This document shows positions 4,977-8,592 of a stretch of DNA of 8,592 bases, in pieces. Position numbers and translations under genes: made by a program. Positions within the stretch are counted from its first letter, which is position 1; each line of letters begins with the position of its first letter. The notes under the pieces were generated by a model. The model ran no database searches. It was not told the DNA's origin and was given only the letters and a program-made list of their open reading frames with translations. Origin of the DNA: Alphaproteobacteria bacterium (GTDB taxonomy: Bacteria; Pseudomonadota; Alphaproteobacteria; SMXP01); NCBI GenBank assembly GCA_021774995.1, contig JAJFIM010000287.1, forward strand, positions 1 to 8,592, read 5' to 3'.

Positions 4977-5866
4977 AAACGCTTCCTCTCAGCTTGCAGC
5001 AGCATCTTGATTCAGGGACCACGACGCTGTGCCATTGCTGGCGCCTTACCCGCCAGGACGGACTAGTGCTGGGCTTTACCGATCATGACGGCGCATTGAC
5101 CTTTGATTCAGTGACCTATGAAGCCGCGTCGGGCTTTTCCGCCACCGCAATTGAGACCGGCCTCGGGCTTAGCGTCGCGAATATCGACGTGCTCGGCGCA
5201 TTGAGTTCGAGCAGTCTCAACGAGGCGCAATTGGCGGCGGGACTATTTGATAATGCGGATATTGAAATCTGGCGCGTGAATTGGGCCGATGTGAGCCAAC
5301 GCGTGATCTTGCGCAAGGGTAATTTAGGGGAGGTCAGCCGGGGAAAATCGGCGTTCTCGGCGGAAGTGCGGGGACTTGCCCATAAGCTGAACCAGCCCAC
5401 GGGGCGGCTTTATCAACTTACCTGCGACGTTGATTTGGGCGCGCCCAAATGCGGAATTGATTTGTCTCTTTCCATCTATAAGGGGAGCGGTACGGTGAGC
5501 GCCGTTACCGATAATCGCAGCTTCACTGTGACGGGACTTGGCGCATTTGTCACGCGGTGGTTCAGCCGGGGCAAGCTGAGCTGGACCGGCGGCGCCAATG
5601 CGGGCCGCGCGCGCGAAGTAAAAGCGCATGGGGTCTCGGCGGGCGTCGTCTCCATCGTATTGTGGCAGGCCATGAGCGAGACGGTCGCGCTCAATGATGC
5701 TTTCGACATCACGGCGGGGTGCGACAAGACTTTCGAGACGTGCAAAACGAAATTTTCCAACGCCGTAAATTTTCGCGGCTTCCCGCATATGCCGGGCAAC
5801 GACTTTGTCGTGTCCTATCCCAACAGAGGCGATCAGAACGACGGCGGCAGCCTGTCCGGGAATTAG
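4973..5866 (+). CDS. Baseplate hub protein, DUF2163 / TIGR02218 (GTA gp13-like), probable Fe-S protein
   Basis: The 297-residue product belongs to the DUF2163 / BR0599 family, which forms the tail hub under the distal tail ring. The N-terminal half has TLCHCWRLTRQDGLVLGFTD (18-37), HDGALTFDSVTYEAASGF (38-55) and GLGLSVANIDVLGAL, all typical. The C-terminal half has four conserved cysteines, C151 and C160 (CDVDLGAPKCGID) and C250 and C257 (AGCDKTFETCKTKF), followed by NAVNFRGFPHMPGNDF. In lambda gpL a similar four-cysteine domain holds an iron-sulfur cluster, and the R. capsulatus GTA hub is reported to contain one, so a cluster is likely here. C20 and C22 are additional. GGAG at 4961-4964 precedes the ATG. 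Confidence 0.92.
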   Translation: MKTLPLSLQQHLDSGTTTLCHCWRLTRQDGLVLGFTDHDGALTFDSVTYEAASGFSATAIETGLGLSVANIDVLGALSSSSLNEAQLAAGLFDNADIEIWRVNWADVSQRVILRKGNLGEVSRGKSAFSAEVRGLAHKLNQPTGRLYQLTCDVDLGAPKCGIDLSLSIYKGSGTVSAVTDNRSFTVTGLGAFVTRWFSRGKLSWTGGANAGRAREVKAHGVSAGVVSIVLWQAMSETVALNDAFDITAGCDKTFETCKTKFSNAVNFRGFPHMPGNDFVVSYPNRGDQNDGGSLSGN

Positions 5867-6094
5867 AAATATATTATAGTGTCATTCCACACCTCTTCCG
5901 TCATCCCAGAAGTTACATGAGCTTAAAAGCCGAAGGATTTTTTAGCGAATGTTAGATCCGGGATCCAGGCGAGTTTGCCACAAAATCATTTATTGCAATC
6001 CTTGATCAGGATTGCGCTGGATCCCGCTTCACGTGCGGGATGACGCAAATTGATGATCAAGAATGTGTTTCTTAAAAAATATCGAGACCCTCCT
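5867..6094 (+). other. Hub-peptidase spacer, mostly occupied by the palindromic repeat
   Basis: In compact GTA clusters the hub and peptidase genes are adjacent; here 228 bases separate them. Bases 5867-5898 are AT-rich and contain a GTCATTCC (5881-5888) resembling a degenerate extra repeat end. Bases 5899-6045 are the repeat element. Bases 6046-6094 are A-rich leader. I see no convincing sigma-70 promoter and no terminator followed by a U tract. A frame runs through 6050-6094 into the peptidase but probably is not translated. Confidence 0.6.
5899..6045. repeat. Dispersed palindromic repeat element with nested arms
   Basis: The outer arms CGTCATCCC (5899-5907) and GGGATGACG (6037-6045) are exact inverted repeats. 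Inner arms CGGGATCCAG (5959-5968) and CTGGATCCCG (6017-6026) are also exact. A central hairpin pairs GCAATCCT (5995-6002) with AGGATTGC (6008-6015). The right arm alone folds as ATCCCGC (6021-6027) with GCGGGAT (6035-6041). This GTCATCCC...GGGATCCAG architecture is that of intergenic palindromic repeats common in Alphaproteobacteria, here as two copies head to head. The left copy is longer (70 bases against 29) and diverged. No coding frame crosses the element convincingly. Confidence 0.7.
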
Positions 6095-6529
6095 ATGCCA
6101 ACACGAAACGACATCATGGCGTGCGCCCGGTCGTGGCTGAGCACGCCGTATCTGCACCAGGCAAGTTTGAATGGCGCGGGCGCCGACTGTCTGGGGTTGG
6201 TGCGGGGCGTGTACATGGATCTTTACGGCAACGAACCTGAAACGGCGCCGGCCTATTCGGCCGATTGGGCGGAAGTCTCAAATGAAGAGACCTTGCGCGA
6301 CGCGGCGCGGCGGCATCTCGTCGGCGTCCAAAGGGAGAAAATGCGGCCCGGCGACGTTGTTCTTTTTCGGGTGAACGCGGGCGCGCCGGCGAAACACGCC
6401 GCGATTTTGAGCGCGCCCCGGCGCATCATTCACGCCTATTCAGGGCGCGCCGTGTGTGAGAGCCATTTGAGTTCATGGTGGCTGAAACGGTTGATCTATG
6501 CATTTCAATTTCCAGGGGTGGAAGACTAA
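6095..6529 (+). CDS. NlpC/P60-family tail peptidase (GTA gp14-like, TIGR02219)
   Basis: From the ATG at 6095 the product has 144 residues, the normal family length, and starts MPTRNDIMACARSWLSTPYL. It is a cysteine peptidase of the NlpC/P60 fold, carried at the tail tip and expected to cut peptidoglycan peptides during DNA entry. The catalytic Cys is C32 in GAGADCLGLVRGVY. The likely His is H101 in AKHAAILS, with H113 in IIHAYSGRAV as the third polar residue. MRPGDVVLFRV (83-93) is the usual strand before the His. The frame is open back to TTG 6050 and ATG 6053, which would add 14-15 residues lacking family resemblance. Neither start has a strong ribosome site, so the start is uncertain. The stop is immediately followed by the gp15 ATG. 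Confidence 0.9.
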   Translation: MPTRNDIMACARSWLSTPYLHQASLNGAGADCLGLVRGVYMDLYGNEPETAPAYSADWAEVSNEETLRDAARRHLVGVQREKMRPGDVVLFRVNAGAPAKHAAILSAPRRIIHAYSGRAVCESHLSSWWLKRLIYAFQFPGVED

Positions 6530-8592
6530 ATGGCGACGTTAATTCTAGGCACTGTAGGGTCGGCGATCGGAGGCGCACTGCTTCCCTCCGGTTTAAGCAT
6601 TCTGGGCGCAACCATTTCGGGCGCCGCCATTGGCGGGTTCATTGGCGCGACCATCGGGCAGACCGTTGACAATAGTTTGTTTGGCGGCGGCGCCCGAAAA
6701 ATTGAAGGACCGCGTCTGAACGATCTAAAAATTCAGGCGTCAACGGAAGGCGCCCCCGTCTTGCGCGTCTATGGCAGGGCGCGTCTGGCGGGCCAAGTGA
6801 TCTGGTCGACCGATTTCAAGGAAACCGTCACCACCACCAAGCAATCCACAGGCGGCAAGGGGCTTGGCGGGGGCGGGGGCGACGTGAAGGTGACGGAATA
6901 TTCCTATTCGGTCAGTCTTGCCGTTGGCTTGACGGAAGGCGTCATTGATCGGATCGGGCGCGTGTGGGCCGATGGTAAGCCGCTTAATCTGGCGGATTTT
7001 ACGGTGCGAATTTACAAGGGTTCTGAAACTCAGATGCCCGACAGCGTGATTGAAGCGACGGAGGGCGCCGGCAATGCGCCGTCCTACCGCGGGCTTTCTT
7101 ATGTGGTGTTTGAAGACTTGCCTTTGGAAAAATTCGGCAACCGCGTCCCCCAACTTAATTTTGAAGTTTTTCGTTCACTGCCTTCCCAGAACGGAGACAA
7201 TCTGGAGAATCTGATCAGCGCCGTGGATATGATCCCGGCGTCGGGCGAATTTGTGTACGCCACTAACAAAGTGTTGAAGGATTTCGGCAAGGGGGTGACG
7301 GTCCCGGAAAATATCAACAACAATATGGGCGCGCCCGATTTTACCGTCTCTATGGATATGCTTGAGGATCTTCTTCCCCAGTGTCAATCCGTTGCGCTTG
7401 TTGTTGCGTGGTTCGGCGATGATCTGCGCTGCGATAAAACCACATTCAAACCTGGCGTGGAACTGGCGTCCAAAAACACCACACCCGTCACATGGAGCGT
7501 CAATGGCGTCGCGCGCGCCAGCGCTCATCTAGTCAGCCAATCGGGCGGAGCGCCGGCTTTTGGCGGGACGCCCTCGGACCAATCCGTGGTGGAATCCATT
7601 CAGGATATCAAAACGCGCGGTCTTAAAGTTACATTCTATCCCTTCGCCATGATGGATATCCCGGCGGGCAACGCCTTGCCTGACCCTTATGCGCCTGGTG
7701 GTACGCAAGCCGTCTATCCCTGGCGCGGGCGCATCACCTGCGATCCGGCGCCGGGCGTTGCGGGGTCGCCGGATAAAAGCGCGGCGGTGACCAGCCAGAT
7801 TCAAAGTTTCTTCGGCACTGCGGCGTCCAGTGATTTTTCCGTCATCGGAACAAGCGTCAGCTATACGGGGCCGGTCGATTGGGGTTGGCGGCGCATGGTG
7901 CTGCATTACGCGCATCTGTGCGCGGCGGCGGGCGGGGTGGACGCCTTTATTATCGGCAGCGAAATGCGCGCCCTCACGACGCTGAGAGACGGCGCCAACG
8001 CGTTTCCGTCCGTGGCGCAGTTTATCACGCTCGCGGCTGATGTCAGCGCGATTCTGCCCAGCGCTAAAATATCCTATGCGGCTGATTGGTCGGAATATTT
8101 CGGCTATCAGCCCGATGATGGAACGGGAGACGTTTATTTTCACCTCGATTCGCTCTGGGCCAATGCGAATATAGATTTTATCGGCATCGATAATTACCTG
8201 CCGCTTTCCGATTGGCGGGACGGGACGGCTCATCTCGATTTTCAGGCGGGCAGTAAGTCGATTTACGATATTGATTATCTCAAAAGCAATGTTGAAGGCG
8301 GCGAGCGCTATGACTGGTTTTACCAGAACGATGCTGACCGCGCGGGGCAAGTGCGTACAAATATTACCGACGCTACGTATTCCAAGCCGTGGGTGTTCCG
8401 CGCCAAGGATATTAAGAACTGGTGGCTGAACGCGCATTATGACCGGCCGGGGGGCGTGGAATCCTCCACCGCTACCGCCTGGGTCCCGCAATCAAAACCC
8501 GTTTGGTTCACCGAAACCGGGTGTCCGGCGATCGATAAGGGCGCCAATCAACCCAATGTCTTTACTGATCCCAAATCAGCCGAAAGCGCAAA
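6530..8592 (+). CDS. gp15-like tail tip / host-specificity protein with GTA TIM barrel, 3' end missing
   Basis: The frame is open from the ATG directly after the peptidase stop to the window end: 687 codons with no stop. Full-length relatives have about 1,300 residues. Residues 3-50 are hydrophobic and Gly-rich (LILGTVGSAIGGALLPSG and onward), typical of the gp15 N-terminus. The next part (about 57-330) includes EGAPVLRVYGRARLAGQVIW, a Gly-rich loop and VTEYSYSVSLAVGLTEGVID. The GTA TIM-barrel domain follows, with YPWRGRITCDPAPG near 400, FIIGSEMRAL (E478), YAADWSEYFG, IDFIGIDNYLPLSDWRDG (D554) and KPVWFTETGCPAIDKGANQP (E662). The two Glu residues sit where glycoside-hydrolase-like barrels have their acid/base and nucleophile. 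Expected role: central tail tip fibre contacting and possibly cutting cell-surface glycans. The C-terminal phage-tail domains lie beyond the window. Confidence 0.93.
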   Translation, partial: MATLILGTVGSAIGGALLPSGLSILGATISGAAIGGFIGATIGQTVDNSLFGGGARKIEGPRLNDLKIQASTEGAPVLRVYGRARLAGQVIWSTDFKETVTTTKQSTGGKGLGGGGGDVKVTEYSYSVSLAVGLTEGVIDRIGRVWADGKPLNLADFTVRIYKGSETQMPDSVIEATEGAGNAPSYRGLSYVVFEDLPLEKFGNRVPQLNFEVFRSLPSQNGDNLENLISAVDMIPASGEFVYATNKVLKDFGKGVTVPENINNNMGAPDFTVSMDMLEDLLPQCQSVALVVAWFGDDLRCDKTTFKPGVELASKNTTPVTWSVNGVARASAHLVSQSGGAPAFGGTPSDQSVVESIQDIKTRGLKVTFYPFAMMDIPAGNALPDPYAPGGTQAVYPWRGRITCDPAPGVAGSPDKSAAVTSQIQSFFGTAASSDFSVIGTSVSYTGPVDWGWRRMVLHYAHLCAAAGGVDAFIIGSEMRALTTLRDGANAFPSVAQFITLAADVSAILPSAKISYAADWSEYFGYQPDDGTGDVYFHLDSLWANANIDFIGIDNYLPLSDWRDGTAHLDFQAGSKSIYDIDYLKSNVEGGERYDWFYQNDADRAGQVRTNITDATYSKPWVFRAKDIKNWWLNAHYDRPGGVESSTATAWVPQSKPVWFTETGCPAIDKGANQPNVFTDPKSAESA

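Noticed and set aside
5324..5788. 154-codon minus-strand frame opposite the hub gene
   Set aside because: Antisense to the conserved cysteine-containing hub domain; Arg-rich shadow sequence.
5719..5955. 78-codon plus-strand frame over the hub end and the repeat
   Set aside because: It overlaps the conserved hub C-terminus in another frame and continues into the palindromic repeat; no ribosome site or family match.
5899..6045. CRISPR array or insertion sequence at the hub-peptidase gap
   Set aside because: There are no regularly spaced direct repeats and no transposase frame. The structure is nested inverted arms of a small palindromic element.
7529..8491. 320-codon open frame on the minus strand
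   Set aside because: It lies wholly antisense to the conserved gp15 TIM-barrel coding sequence. Its product is Arg/Ile/His-rich low-complexity sequence without family motifs, as expected for a shadow of GC-rich coding DNA.

Overview
The window carries the capsid-to-baseplate half of a siphovirus-like structural operon, all on the + strand. Its gene order and protein families match the gene transfer agent (GTA) / related prophage clusters of Alphaproteobacteria: HK97-fold capsid end, head-tail connector, head closure, HK97 gp10-like protein, DUF3168 tail terminator, TP901-1-type tail tube, gp10 and gp10.1 chaperones, short tape measure, DUF2460 distal tail, DUF2163 hub, NlpC/P60 peptidase and the large gp15 with a GTA-type TIM barrel. 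The host is therefore most likely an alphaproteobacterium of moderately high GC. A GTCATCCC/GGGATGAC-type dispersed palindrome at 5899-6045 fits this. I cannot name the genus.

Layout: 1-83 is the last 26 codons of the major capsid protein. 84-329 is a non-coding spacer packed with hairpins, one of them terminator-like. 330-755 is a small capsid-associated protein of unknown function. 756-855 is a second structured spacer. 856-3145 holds the neck and tail-tube genes. 3142-3710 holds two overlapping tail-assembly chaperone genes. 3714-4283 is the tape measure. 4338-5866 holds the distal tail and hub proteins. 5867-6094 is a spacer containing the dispersed inverted repeat. 6095-6529 is the tail peptidase. 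6530 to the window end is the first ~687 codons of gp15, with no stop reached.

The genes form one assembly line. The connector, closure and terminator proteins join head to tail. The chaperones and short tape measure set up the tail tube. The distal tail, hub, peptidase and gp15 build a baseplate that should bind and locally open the cell envelope. Many junctions overlap by 4 bp (ATGA or GTGA), which suggests translational coupling.

The most notable signal is a GGGAAAG heptamer at 3480-3486. It lies in the correct phase three nucleotides before the stop codon of the gp10-like gene, and a -1 slip there would join that gene to gp10.1. This is the same heptamer and logic as the phage lambda G/GT tail chaperone. 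Differences from the Rhodobacter capsulatus GTA order are the small gene between capsid and connector, the HK97 gp10-like gene and the three structured spacers. Whether this is a working GTA, a prophage or a decaying remnant cannot be settled here, because terminase, portal, integrase and lysis genes are outside the window. All visible reading frames are intact.
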